Assembly (NCBI RefSeq): GCF_002127325.2
Contig: NC_035448.2
Span: forward strand, 111,921,473-111,985,472
Length of the DNA: 64,000 bases
Reading direction: 5' to 3'
Source: Helianthus annuus
Lineage: Eukaryota > Streptophyta > Magnoliopsida > Asterales > Asteraceae
Shown: positions 35,521-47,101 of the stretch, one piece after another
Position numbering within the stretch: the stretch's first letter is position 1
Layout: each line of letters starts with the position of its first letter
The notes under the pieces: model-generated
The model's database searches: none
Seen by the model: only the letters and a program-made list of their open reading frames with translations
What the model was told of the DNA's origin: nothing
Made by a program: the position numbers and the translations under genes

Positions 35521-35932
35521 TGTTAGTGCATATGTCTGTGGACTTCGTCTTGTATCGAGTCAATAGATTAGATAGAACTAGACACGTAGTACGAAAGAAA
35601 CGGAAACAGGTCTGAACCAGCAGGTTCACACGAAGTGACCAGTTCGTGCGAACTGGCCAGTCCATGCGACCTGGCATGTATGGTTCGTGCGACCTGGACA
35701 TCCCTATATATAGAGGGTCTTGGTTCTTCATTTAGAACATTCTGATTCCGGACACGAAGTGCTGCCGAAATGTCGAATAGTCTGTGAACACTTTCAAATC
35801 AATACGAACGACAGTTAATCTACTTCTAAGTGTATATCAAGCTGCAATGAAGATCAAATCAATGAATTCCGCCTCTGATTTGGTCTAGAACTCTTCTGAT
35901 CGTCTCGTTTGATCGATTCACCGATCCTAACA
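35521..35932 (+). repeat. 5' LTR of C5 (412 bp)
   Basis: tgttagtgcatatgtctg to ccgatcctaaca; pairs with 60622-61015. It holds several gcgaactggcc/gcgacctgg words. Confidence 0.93.
35704..35713 (+). promoter_or_regulatory. Predicted TATA box of C5
   Basis: ctatatatag in the LTR, conserved in the 3' LTR near 60788. Confidence 0.55.
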
Positions 35933-35934
35933 AG

Positions 35935-35946
35935 TGGTATCAGAGC
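35935..35946 (+). other. Primer-binding site of C5
   Basis: tggtatcagagc, two bases after the LTR; initiator tRNA-Met type. Confidence 0.85.
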
Positions 35947-36309
35947 TCAGGAGGAAGAGTTCTTACCATTTCAGCTTGATTTCATCAAAAACAACTTCTT
36001 TCTACTCATCTTCTACACTTTTTCTTCAAAATTTCAACGAATTTACGGTTAAAATGGCCTGATTTTCACATATAACACGTAGAACACTGTTTTAATCAAT
36101 CCTTGAAAAAATCAGAACCAAATTCGACCTAAAACTTGATAAATTGACCAAACCGTGTGAAAAACATCTCAGATCATTCGAGAATCACTAGATCGTTTGA
36201 AAAATGTCCAGGTCGTGCGAAAATTCTTCCAGCTCGCACGAAGTGAAGCCAGATCATTTGGAATAGCTCAGGTCGTGTGAGATTTTCACCGGGTCGCACG
36301 GTTTGAATA
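35947..36309 (+). other. Untranslated leader of C5, first part
   Basis: No coding region. Words such as tcgtgcgaa, tcgcacg and gatcatttg recur; the same style resumes at 47361 (gatcgtgtgaaacatctcc), showing that 36310-47360 is an insertion. Confidence 0.75.
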
Positions 36310-38195
36310 TGTGACAACTCGTATTTCAGAACCCAGTTTTGTGTTTAATGTAACGTATGTGGACCCTATGTGACTATGTGAACTATGATGATTAATGAGA
36401 TGTTATGTCGTTACGATATGTGCATGTATGTATGTAGTTGGATTACTCAAAACAAACCGATCGCACAACAACTTGATCGCACAAGCCTTTGGGCTTTGGT
36501 CCCTTATTACTCTCGGCCTACACTCTTTTCTTTGAAACCAAAACCAATGGGCAACCCACGATGGGTTCGGCCCATTTCCTTTGCACGCATAACCTTAGGA
36601 GGAGGGGGTATACTCCTCATTAGTGGCAAAACACACAACACACACAAACCCTATTCTTTTCCTTCTCTCTAGAAGCCGACGGCGAACACCCCCATCTCTC
36701 TCGAAGCTTTTGATTCGGATCATCCTCTTCTCTAATCGGTTAGTGTTTGTGTTTACCGATTACATGTTTGATGATGTTGTGATGTGTGTGCTATAATAAT
36801 CTTGCATGATGATCTAGGGTTCTTGTTAGCACGATTGATTATGACGTTAATTCTTAGTGTTCATGAAATCGGCTCGTATGTGTATATTGGAATATGTTCA
36901 TATTAATCGGATTTGCATACTATAGATCCAGATCCGAGTGCTTGATAATCGGCTGTTGTGATCTAATTGTCGAGGTGGTTGTATGATGGTTAGGGTTTGC
37001 TTATTGATACAAAAGTTCATAAATTTGATGATCCGGATTGAATGGTTGAATGTTGTTCATGTCTATGATATTAGGGTTCATATGAATTAAAGGGCAATTG
37101 CTTTGTTTGATCGAGAATTTGCATGATCTAAAACTGATTGGTTGTTGATTGATAATTCCGTAAATGGAAACCACGAAACTGATTGCAAGATTTTAGAAAC
37201 AATTAAATTGATCGCACAAGTTACCCAGTCGCACAAGTGCAGTCGCATAAGCTGGGTACAGTCACTTTAAGCACCGTGTACAATCAGCTTATGCATGATC
37301 GCACAAGACCTTGTGGATCGCACAAGGAAGTGCCGATCGCACAAGGCTTGGGCCACACACAAACAATCAGACTGTTGGGCCTTAAAGCCCAATATCCACT
37401 CGCACAACCCAATCGGATCGCACAAGTCATCCGGATCGCACAAGACTAATTGGATCGCACAATTTACTTTTCGGTTAACTGTTGGGCCGTGTATATGTTT
37501 GGACTGTCTATATTAATTGGGTCGGGTATCGTTGGGCTTCAACGGGTGAATCGCACAAGGTTGCTGGACTTGTGCGAGCCCAATCCTTTGAATCGCACAA
37601 GCATGCATATATTATGTGTTTGACTGTAAACGTGTTACCATGATCAATACGTGTACATAACCTATTAATTCCATGAAAACTTATGTGCATTACTTGAAAC
37701 CAAAACCTGACTTGTATGGTAACCATGTTAGGACGTGGTTGACCACTTATAACTCAAGTAACCTTTCTGTGTATCTGCCGAGCAAACCAAGGTGAGTTCA
37801 CACTTCCAAGGCATGGGATTCCCGGTGGGTTGGGAATAGGATTGATAGTTATGATAGACTTGTACATTCACCACAACTAGACTACTTACCACTGTCCTCG
37901 GGTTGTGAAGGGCACTTACGTAAAACCTACGTAAACTCATGCATACTACTGTCCTCGGGTTAAGAAGGGCACTTACGTAAAACCTACGTAAATCATACAC
38001 ATACTACTGTCCTCGGGTTAAGAAGGGCACTTACGTAAAACCTACGTAAACTTCGTACACACCTCTGTTCTCAGATTGGGAAGAACACTTACGTAAAACC
38101 TACGTAGACTCATACTGGTACAACTAGTCTAGTGCATACGACATGGGAAGCCCCCACTAACTGAACATACATTCGGCTTAGTTAATAACACTTAG
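36310..38195 (+). repeat. L7: truncated Gypsy-like LTR
   Basis: Starts tgtgacaactcgtattt directly after C5 leader sequence and is interrupted at 38195 by G6. The remainder is missing. It contains at least a dozen tcgcacaa words (36459-37600) and a ~60-bp tandem array with cacttacgtaaaacctacgt at 37890-38110. Frames of up to 95 codons in it look incidental. Confidence 0.6.
37890..38110. repeat. ~60-bp tandem array in L7 (4 units)
   Basis: Units hold actgtcctcgggtt.agaagggcacttacgtaaaacctacgtaaa; the last is more diverged. The half-site pair cttacgtaa/cctacgtaa makes each unit locally palindromic (tacgta). Confidence 0.88.
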
Positions 38196-38457
38196 TGTAA
38201 CAACTCTCACTAAAAATTAATACTTAGTATGTTAATTATCCAATAAGGAAACCCTAATTAAGACACCCAAGTGATTCTGCGCAAACCCTAAAATTTTCAG
38301 AACAATCAGAATCAGGATCAGGGCCCCTAAAACTCAGGGGGGGATAAACCCTGGTAGACATTTATCTTCAATATTTGCTGTAGGAAATGAAATTGAACGT
38401 ACAGTTAACTCAGCAAGGCTAGTCCCAGACCTAGCTACCCTATAGTGGTCAGGTGTC

Positions 38458-38498
38458 CTTTACGGACCGTAAAGAAAAAATTGTTTACGGTCCGTAAG
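38458..38498. promoter_or_regulatory. Palindrome pair in the G6 LTR, upstream of TATA
   Basis: tttacggaccgtaaa and tttacggtccgtaa are each near-perfect palindromes and also inverted copies of each other, separated by about 9 bases, ~20 bases before the TATA box. Conserved in the second LTR near 45924-45964. It could be a factor-binding site or a cruciform-forming element; function is unknown. Confidence 0.6.
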
Positions 38499-38514
38499 CC
38501 TGTCCAAATTCGTG

Positions 38515-38523
38515 TATAAATAG
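38515..38523 (+). promoter_or_regulatory. Predicted TATA box of G6
   Basis: tataaatag, conserved in the second LTR near 45981. Confidence 0.6.
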
Positions 38524-39641
38524 ATGACATTGGGACTTGATTTCTGGCATTTGAACGACGTAAATTCTCATTACATAGACTGAGATATCATAGAAACAGT
38601 CCACAACACACACAAATTCACGAAGTGCTGCCGCAAAACAGGGTAATAACTCGATCGCTATTACGATTCAACGTCCGATCGATTGTAACTATCCAACGAT
38701 TGTTTGTGTGCTGCTCAAATTGAGTTTATACTTTGTTATTCATCGTGATTTCGACTTGAATGTTTGAGTGCTGTCCGAACTCGGACTATACTCTGTCATT
38801 CGTTGTGAATCTGCTGAATTGTTAAGTATTACACTTTATTAATCGTTGTGAGGGTTTAATCTCGTGAATTGTCGTAACTGCTGTATTAGTTACTAACCCC
38901 GTTTGTGTGCATTATTATTTAAATTAAGTTAATCAACGCTAATCAGTAAGCTTATACTCTGCTCGTTAAAACTGCAACGTGAGTCATTCTCTTTTTATCA
39001 GCTGTTTTACAAAACTCCAAGTTATTTTTTAAGTTATAATTACAGGGATTAAGTCTTTGTAATCACCAAATTACAGCCGGTATGTGGGGTTTTGTATACA
39101 TTACTTGATAACCGTCACCATTGGACAACGAGTTAGCCAAGGGGTGATATGACCATAGTCACATACACCATCGGGCAATGAGGCTAACGATGGCTGGTCG
39201 AGTGACAAATACTGTGGGTAGTTGGTTTGATAACAGAAACATTGTAATCGCTCTTAATACTGTGAATTATAACAAATGTGTCATTTTCAGTAAAACTGAA
39301 TGATTCACTCAGTATTTCCCCGCTGACAAAACCTTTTTCAAACATGTTTCAGGTGATCTATTGTGATCCAAGAAAAGTGCCGTGAAGCACTACAAGCTTA
39401 GAGAAGTGGCTCAATGTAAATAAATAAAGAAACATGTTTTGAGAAATAAAAGATTTCCCAGTGAAATCACCTTATTGTAAATTATGGGATTTTATCCCTA
39501 GATTATATAAACGAGCAGTTTTAATATTACAAGATCCTGTTTTAAAAAGACTTCCGCTGTCACTTAAATTAATACCACGGGATTTCCTGCCTCGCGGCTC
39601 TGGACCTGGTCAAACCGGGGCCGAGAGCCGTGACAGGAAAA

Positions 39642-39658
39642 GGTGGTATCAGAGCCAC
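39642..39658 (+). other. Primer-binding site of G6
   Basis: gtggtatcagagccact, several bases after the LTR end; initiator tRNA-Met type. A second copy is at about 47109-47125. Confidence 0.8.
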
Positions 39659-39774
39659 TGATTTAAGCTTAATACTGATTTTAGCTTATTAAAGTAATTA
39701 AGAAATACTTAGTAACTTCAATTGCCATTCTGTGAATATGTGTTTTATTAATTGATTAATTGTTAAGTTACAGA

Positions 39775-40089
39775 ATGGGTAAACAAAAGCTTTCTGCTAT
39801 CTACCACAAATTAGACACTGCACCCACAGAAAAAGGAACCTCTTCCTCCAAATACCCAGCAAATCTGGAGGAAGGGATTTTTGTCCGTAAAGCACAATAT
39901 GAGAATCCTCTTACCCCAGAGAAAAGAAATTCGATTATTAGGAAAAGCCAGAAACCCCAAGTCAAGAAAGTGACGTTTAATCCGGAAATCCAGGAATTAG
40001 GCAATAGTCCACCTTGGGAAGACAAATTAGATGAAAAATGGGCAAATCTTTATATGCTAGCTACCGTAGCAGAGAATGCAAATCTCTAA
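39775..40089 (+). CDS. Extra open reading frame upstream of gag in G6 (104 aa)
   Basis: Starts MGKQKLSAIYHKLDTAPTEK and ends LATVAENANL. It is basic in its first two thirds (KPQVKKVTFNP) and acidic later, with no domain, signal or membrane segment that I recognise. It lies between the primer site and gag, in the region standard Gypsy elements leave untranslated. The start of the same frame recurs at 47241-47360 in the second internal copy, with only a few base changes. Function unknown; it may be a captured or lineage-specific gene. Confidence 0.55.
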   Translation: MGKQKLSAIYHKLDTAPTEKGTSSSKYPANLEEGIFVRKAQYENPLTPEKRNSIIRKSQKPQVKKVTFNPEIQELGNSPPWEDKLDEKWANLYMLATVAENANL

Positions 40090-40267
40090 ACTACCAATAA
40101 GCCTGGTCTAGTAGAAAATTACTACTCCGTAAATAAATAAATCCTAGTGTGGTTTAAATTTTCCATTATCTTTTGTAAAATTAGTCTTTCAATATGCAAT
40201 AAAACTAAATATTTGTTTAGATTTCCTTATAAGATTTTAACTCAGCATTTTTGTGCATTTTGCATAT

Positions 40268-41010
40268 ATGCTAAACAGCATGAGTGAGCTATCTGAAGCA
40301 TTTCAGAATCTCAATCTATACCCAGTACCAATCGAAGTCTCTCACGATTTTACTGGTTATTTTGCTGATGTGGAGGAACCCCTGGAATTTCAAGCTCCAC
40401 CTCCAGAAAAAGCAAAGCCTAAGAAAAGAAGAAGATATGTAGGATGGAGGAAAGTACCAGGAGGAAGCCAGCCACTAGGAAACTTCCCAAAGTAGAAAAC
40501 CCTATAGATAAAGGAAAAGGAATCGAAACCGGAGAGAGTTCTAAACCAGCGGAGATAGAAACTAGAGACAATTTTAAACAAAAGGAAATAGAAGTAGGAG
40601 AGAGCTCTAAACAACCTGAAGAAATCACATTTCAAGACGAAATAGACCGTCTACTGGCAAATTGTGATGTCATTAGCCCTATCAACAACAATCTATACCC
40701 TTACCCGGTCGAAATCCAACTTCCCGTAAATCAGGAACCAGCTATTCCGGACCCTCTAATCCACACTCGACCTTTAGGCAAAATGGAAGAGTGGTGGACG
40801 AATGACTGGCAATTTCAAAACATGATCAATAGTCCTTATACCTTCCTTCCTCAGTTTGATCCAGAACCTATCCCCAATCCTCCAATGAGCAACGAAAACT
40901 TAGCCGAACTTCGTCAGTTCGGTGAAGAGCTGATAGGTACAGGGAATAGGATCCGGGAAATAGGGGAACAAATCTCCTGGAAATACGACGAGAGGGAGCG
41001 TCGCTACTAA
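40268..41010 (+). pseudogene. Second extra reading frame upstream of gag in G6
   Basis: Begins MLNSMSELSEAFQNLNLYP and is basic near residue 55 (KAKPKKRRRYVGWRK). It then needs a one-base shift near 40490 to continue into the frame ending at 41010. That part has Lys/Glu-rich repeats (KGIETGESSKPAEIE, KEIEVGESSKQPEEI), then a Pro-rich stretch and a possible coiled coil (FGEELIGTGNRIREIGEQI). No known domain seen. Without the shift it would be ~247 residues. It might be an unusual gag extension or an accessory protein. Confidence 0.5.
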
Positions 41011-41292
41011 ACTGCCAGTTGATCAAAGAATAGTGGGGTGGGAAGAATGTCTGTATAATAACAGTAGTAGTAAAATATAACTCTGTAAAATAGGAAATAA
41101 AACATTGTAAGATAAACAGTGTGTATGGATGCCTATATAATCTATAAAACAAAATAGAAGTCAAGAAAATCGACAATTTTGACTATATATATAAATGTGT
41201 TGTAAAATTTTATGTGCTTCTGTGTAATTGTTTTGTTATATCTAACTATCAATTATTGGATACTAATAATTCATACCAATACTAATTAACTG

Positions 41293-42643
41293 ATGGAAAA
41301 CACGAATGAACCAGTTAATGAAGTAAACCAATCTGAGCAAAATCAAGAAAATCAATATATGACTAGGCAAGATATCAAAAATATAGTTGCTCAAGGGATA
41401 GCTAATGCTATTCCAGAAATTATGGCTGCTGCTCAGAAACCTGCTGAACCACAACAAATCATTCCAAGCAAATGTACTCCGGAAGATAACGACAGTAACA
41501 GCATAAATGGAGGCGGCAATCATGACAATAATAATCCACTTCCTAAGAAAATGAAAGCTGCAACGCCTGGTTGCACTTACAAAGAATTCCTTGCTTGTAA
41601 ACCAGCAGAATTTGCAGGTAATGAAGGGGAAACTGCAACACTGTGTTGGTTAGAGAAAACCGAAGCAGTAATTGCAATAAGTAAGTGTGCCGAAGAAGAT
41701 CAGGTCATGTATGCTTCAAATTTGTTTAAAGAAGGGGCGCTAGAGTGGTGGAACACAGTATTACAAGCAAAAGAAAGAAGGATGGCTTATGCTATGAACT
41801 GGGAAGAATTTAAGGATCTTGTAGAAAGAAAATTCTGTCCCGAATATGAAAAGGAACAAATGGCGAATAAGTTCCTAAGCCATCGTATGGTAGGCGTAGA
41901 GTGTCGCGGTTATACTTCGACATTCTTTGAATATGCTAGAGTGGTACCAGCACTGGCTTCGCCAGAACCGGTACTCATTTCTCGCTATATTTGGGGACTA
42001 ATTAGTGAAATCCGTAACATCGTTAAGGCTGCACGACCTCGTACTATTGACGATGCTGTTGAATTAGCTAATACCCTAACCGATGAACTGGTACGCACAA
42101 GAGATAAAAACAGGAAGAAGGAATTAGCTCAAAAAATTACCCAAGGATTTCGTACGGGTAATAATAACAGCTTCAAAAGAAGAGCAACAGGACAATCCTC
42201 AAATCCTCCTTTCTGCAAAAAATTGTAGAAAGAAACACTTTAGAAGATGCAATGTGACCTGCAATTTTTGCAAAATGATAGGACATCTTGAGGAAGATTG
42301 TAGGAAAAAGACCAGGGTCTGCTATAATTGCGGAGAACCTGGGCATTTCAAACCCGAATGTCCTAAATTGGTTAAACCAGCAGATAACAAAGGCAAACCA
42401 GCTGACGGAGCTACTAAGAAGAATGTCAGAGCATTCCAGCTGACCACCCGGGAAGCAGAACTCATTCCAGATGTGATAGCTGGTACGTTCTTAGTTCATG
42501 ACGTGTTCGCCAAAGTACTATTTGACTCTGGTGCAAACCAAAGTTTTATCAATACTTCATTCTGCCAAGCTCTTAATTTACCATTAACTACCCTTAGGGA
42601 GATTTTACAGTCGAAACGGCAGATGGGAATTCTGTTAACATAA
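41293..42643 (+). pseudogene. Gypsy gag and protease start of G6
   Basis: Open frame 41293-42228 begins MENTNEPVNEVNQSEQNQEN and holds the gag domain (TYKEFLACKPAEFAGNEGE, CWLEKTEAVIAISKC, FKEGALEWWNTVL, ERKFCPEYEKEQMANKFL). A frameshift near 42225 leads to 42254-42643 with two knuckles, CNFCKMIGHLEEDC and CYNCGEPGHFKPEC. The protease active site VHDVFAKVLFDSGANQSF follows; the frame is lost again near 42610. Gag packages RNA; the protease matures the polyprotein. Confidence 0.88.
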
Positions 42644-44710
42644 ATAAGGTTTTGCAAGAAGGAAAAATAGAACTTTTAGGTCATAAGTTCTCTGCAAAAC
42701 CTATTACCTATGGAATTAGCTGGATTCGATGTAGTATTAGGAAAGGATTGGTTAGTAGCCAACCATGCTCGAATCCTTTGTGATAAGAATTCCGTAGAAA
42801 TACGTACCCCCACAGGAGAGGTAATTTTAATTACAGGAGATAGACCTCGAAAGCCACTGAAATTCATTTCAGTAATGAAGTTGGCTAATTATTCAAGAAA
42901 ACAAGAAATGGTGTATATGATTTCTGTAATCATTAACACTAAAAGTAAAGAACTCCAAGACATCCTATAGTCTCAGAATACCCAGACGTCTTTCCAGAAG
43001 AATTACCTGGGTTACCACCCGATAGAAAAGTAGAGTTTAGAATTCATCTAATTCCGGGAACTACACCAATAGCCAAGGCACCTTATCGATTAGCACCCAC
43101 TGAAATGCTAGAATTGAAAAAGCAATTAGATGAATTACTAAGCAAAGGATTTATACAACCTAGTTCATCCCCTTGGGGAGCACCAGTGTTGTTTGTGAAA
43201 AAGAAAGATGGATCGATGCGGATGTGTATCGATTATAGGGAACTAAATAAAGTTACAATTAAGAATCGATACCCATTACCTAGGATTGATGATCTTTTTG
43301 ATCAACTCCAAGGCGCTAGGTATTTTTCTAAGATAGACCTAAGATCCGGATATCACCAGCTGAAAGTACAAGAAGAAGACATACCTAAAACTGCTTTCAG
43401 AACTAGGTATGGCCATTATGAGTTTACAGTCATGCCCTTTGGATTAACAAATGCTCCAGCAGCATTTATGGACATGATGAATCGGATCTGTAAACCATAC
43501 TTGGATAAATTTGTAATCGTTTTCATCGACGATATACTTATTTATTCCAAAAGTCAGGAAGAACATTGTGAGCACCTACATGCACTCTTAACTTTGTTAA
43601 GAAAGGAAAAGCTTTACGCCAAATTCTCGAAGTGAGAATTCTGGCTACAAGAAGTACAATTTTTAGGTCACATGGTGAATCACGAAGGAATTCACGTAGA
43701 TCCTGCTAAAATAGAAGCAATCACCAAATGGAAGGTCCCGCAAACAGCTATGGAAATTAGAAGTTTTCTAGGCTTAGCTGGATACTACAGACGATTTATT
43801 AAGGATTTCTCTAAGATAGCTGTACCTTTGACTAAGTTGACCTGTAAAGCCGTTAAGTTTGAATGGGGACCTAGACAAGAAGAAGCTTTTAAGATTTTAA
43901 AGCACAGATTGACGAATGCTCCAATTTTAGCCTTACCCGAAGGAACAGAAGATTTTGAAGTATATTGTGATGCTTCAAAATTAGGATTCGGATGTGTGTT
44001 GATGCAACGCAAGAAGGTAGTTGCGTATGCCTCCCGGCAGTTGAAAAAGCACGAAGAAAATTATACGACTCATGACTTAGAATTAGGAGCCATAATTTTT
44101 GCCCTTAAAATCTGGAGACATTATCTATATGGAAGTAAGTTTACTATTTATACAAATCATAAAAGTTTAAGGTATATATTTGGGCAAAAAGAGTTAAATA
44201 TGAGGCAAAGAAGATGGATGGAAATCCTAAGCGATTACGACTGTGATATTCAATATCATGAAGGAAAGGCAAACGTAGTCGCAGATGCCTTAAGTCGTAA
44301 GTATCAGGAGAAGCAAAAACGAGTCCGTGCTCTTAGATTAAATCTACAAGTAGATTTAATGGAACAATTAAAGAAAGTTCAGGAAACAGCAATCAAAGAC
44401 GATACGGAAGGAATGAAAGGTTATATAAAGGAACTAGAACAAGGAAATGATGGAATTTGGAGATTCCACAAGAAACAAATTTGGGTACCTAAGCAGGGAG
44501 AATTAAGAAATAAGATTTTAGAAGAAGTTCATAAATCTAGGTATACCGTGCACCCAGGAAACAATAAGATGTACCAAGATTTAAGAAACAATTTCTGGTG
44601 GATAGGAATGAAAAAGGATATAGTTGAATACGTATCAAAATGTCTTACTTGTTCACAAGTTAAGGCCGAACACCAGAAACCTTCAGGACTACTACACAGT
44701 TGGAAATGCC
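42644..44710 (+). pseudogene. Gypsy protease end, RT and RNase H of G6
   Basis: The protease C-terminal part (FDVVLGKDWLVANHARIL) lies at 42710-42970, and the linker to RT is out of frame. RT runs 43105-43635 with [39 protein letters not shown] and [17 protein letters not shown] at 43633 follows, where a Cys codon is expected. The frame reopens at 43672 ([14 protein letters not shown]) with the thumb ([16 protein letters not shown]), RNase H ([17 protein letters not shown]) and the integrase zinc domain ([25 protein letters not shown]). It shifts frame near 44700. Confidence 0.9.
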
Positions 44711-45626
44711 TGTATGGAAATGGGAACTCATAACAATGGATTTTGTTACTAAGTTACCCAAAACCAGAAAAGGTAATGATGCAATTTGGGTAATTGTGGA
44801 TCGATTAACCAAATCAGCTCATTTTCTACCAATGAAGGAAACCTTTAACATGGAAAAGCTAGCCAAGTTGTACGTAGATGAATTAGTATCTTTACATGGA
44901 GTCCCACTCTCCATTGTATCAGATAGGGATAGTCGTTTCACTTCCCATTTCTGGACTAGTTTCCAAGAAGCAATCGGAACCCGACTAAATTTAAGTACTG
45001 CATATCATCCTCAAACAGATGGACAAAGTGAAAGGACGATACAAACCCTAGAAGACATGCTCCGAGCATGTGTAATTGATTTTGGTGGTAATTGGGATAA
45101 CCACTTACCCTTAATTGAATTCTCCTATAACAATAGTTATCATTCAAGCATCGAAGCTGCCCCATTCGAAGCACTGTATGGACGCAAGTGTAGAACTCCA
45201 GTTTGTTGGGCAGAAATTGTACTTTTGAAAGTCTCTCCTTAGAAAGGAGTAGTACGATTCAGTAAGAAAGGAAAGCTGAGTCCCAGATACGTAGGACCAT
45301 TTCTAATAAAGCAACGAATCAGACCAGTTGCTTATCGTTTACAACTACCAGAAGAATTAGCTGGAGTACATGATGTATTTCATGTATCCAGTCTCAAGAA
45401 ATGTTTATCTAATGAATCCCTGGTAGTACCTTTTCAAGATGTAGAGGTAAATGAAAAGCTGAAATTTGTAAAGAAACCACTACAGATAGAAGATAGAAAA
45501 GTCAAGTTTCTCAAGCACAAACGTCTAGTGCTAGTCAAAGTCAATTGGGATTCAAAGAGAGGACCAGAATACACTTGGGAGCTGGAATCAGAAATGAAGC
45601 AGAAATATCCTCATCTATTCCAGTAA
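44700..45626 (+). pseudogene. Gypsy integrase of G6
   Basis: Core motifs are present: [32 protein letters not shown] and [12 protein letters not shown] (the D,D-35-E set). After the [18 protein letters not shown] block about 50 residues found in G1 and G2 are missing, and the next readable block is VLLKVSP followed by a stop (45240). The chromodomain-like tail is readable to 45626 ([19 protein letters not shown]). The enzyme is inactive as written. Confidence 0.88.
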
Positions 45627-45649
45627 ATCTTGAGGACGAGATTTTTCTT

Positions 45650-45662
45650 AAGGTGGGGAAGA
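45650..45662 (+). other. Polypurine tract of G6
   Basis: aaggtggggaaga immediately before the second LTR. Confidence 0.8.
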
Positions 45663-47101
45663 TGTAACAACTCTCACTAAAAATTAATACTTAGTATGTT
45701 AATTATCCAATAAGGAAACCCTAATTAAGACACCCAAGTGATTCTGCGTAAACCCTAAACTTTTCAGAACAATCGGAATCAGGATCAGGGCCCCTAAAAC
45801 TCAGGGGGGATAAACCCTGGTAGACATTTATCTTCAATATTTGTTGTAGGAAATGAAATTGATCGTACAGTTAACTCAGCAAGGCTAGTCCCAGACCTAG
45901 CTACCCTATAGTGGTCAGGTGTCCTTTACGGACCGTAAAGAAAAAATTGTTTACGGTCCGTAAGCTTGTCCAAATTCGTGTATAAATAGCCGACATTGGG
46001 ACTTGATTTCTAGCATTTGAACGACGTAAATTCTCATTACGTAGACTGAGATATCATAGAAACAATCGACAACACACACAAATTCACGAAGTGCTGCCGC
46101 AAAACAGGGTAATAACTCGATCGCTATTACGATTCAACGTCCGATCGATTGTAACTATCCAACGATTGTTTGAGTGCTGCTCAAATTGAGTTTATACTTT
46201 GTTATTCATCGTGATTTCGACGTGAATGTTTGAGTGCTGTCCGAACTCGGACTATACTATGTCATTCGTTGTGAATCCGCTGAATTGTTAAGTATTACAC
46301 TTTATTAATCGTTGTGAGGGTTTAATCTCGTGAATTGTCGTAACTGTTGTATTAGTTACTAACCCTGTTTGTGTGCATTGTTATTTAAATAAGGTTAATC
46401 AAGGCTAATCTGTAAGCTTATACTCTGCTCGTTAAAACTGCAATGTGAGTCATTCTCTTTTTATCAACTGTTTTACAAAACTCCAAGTTATTTTTAAAGT
46501 TATACTTACAGGGATTAAGTCTTTGTAATCACCAAATTACAGCCGGTATGTGGGGTTTTGTATACATTACTTGATAACCGTCACCATTGGACAACGAGTT
46601 AGCCAAGGGGTGATATGACCATAGTCACAGACACCATCGGGCAATGAGGCTACCGATGGCTGGTCGAGTGACAAATACTGTGGGTAGTTGGTTTGATAAC
46701 AGAAACATTGTAATCGCTCTTAATACTGTGAATTATAACAAATGTGTCATTTTCAGTAAAACTGAATGATTCACTCAGTATTTCCCCGCTGACAAAACCT
46801 TTTTCAAACATGTTTCAGGTGATCTATTGTGATCCAAGAAAAGTGCCGTGAAGCACTACAAGCTTAGAGAAGTGGCTCAATGTAAATAAATAAAGAAACA
46901 TGTTTTGAGAAATAAAAGATTTCCCAGTGAAATCACCTTATTGTAAATTATGGGATTTTATCCCTAGATTATATAAACGGGCAGTTTTAATATTACAAGA
47001 TCCTGTTTTAAAAAGACTTCCGCTGTCACTTAAATTAATACCATGGGATTTCCTGCCTCGCAGCTCTGGACCTGGTCAAACCGGGGCCGAGAGCCGTGAC
47101 A
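45663..47101 (+). repeat. Second LTR of G6 (1439 bp)
   Basis: Matches 38196-39635 along its whole length. It is followed by internal sequence rather than by flanking DNA. Confidence 0.95.

Larger units (their letters stand above)
38196..39635 (+). repeat. First LTR of G6 (1440 bp)
   Basis: tgtaacaactctcac to gagagccgtgaca. Nearly identical to 45663-47101 (1439 bases). Contains a TATA box and an inverted-repeat pair. Confidence 0.95.

Noticed and set aside
36385..36672. 95-codon plus frame in L7
   Set aside because: Lies in an LTR with no similarity to known proteins and a skewed composition.
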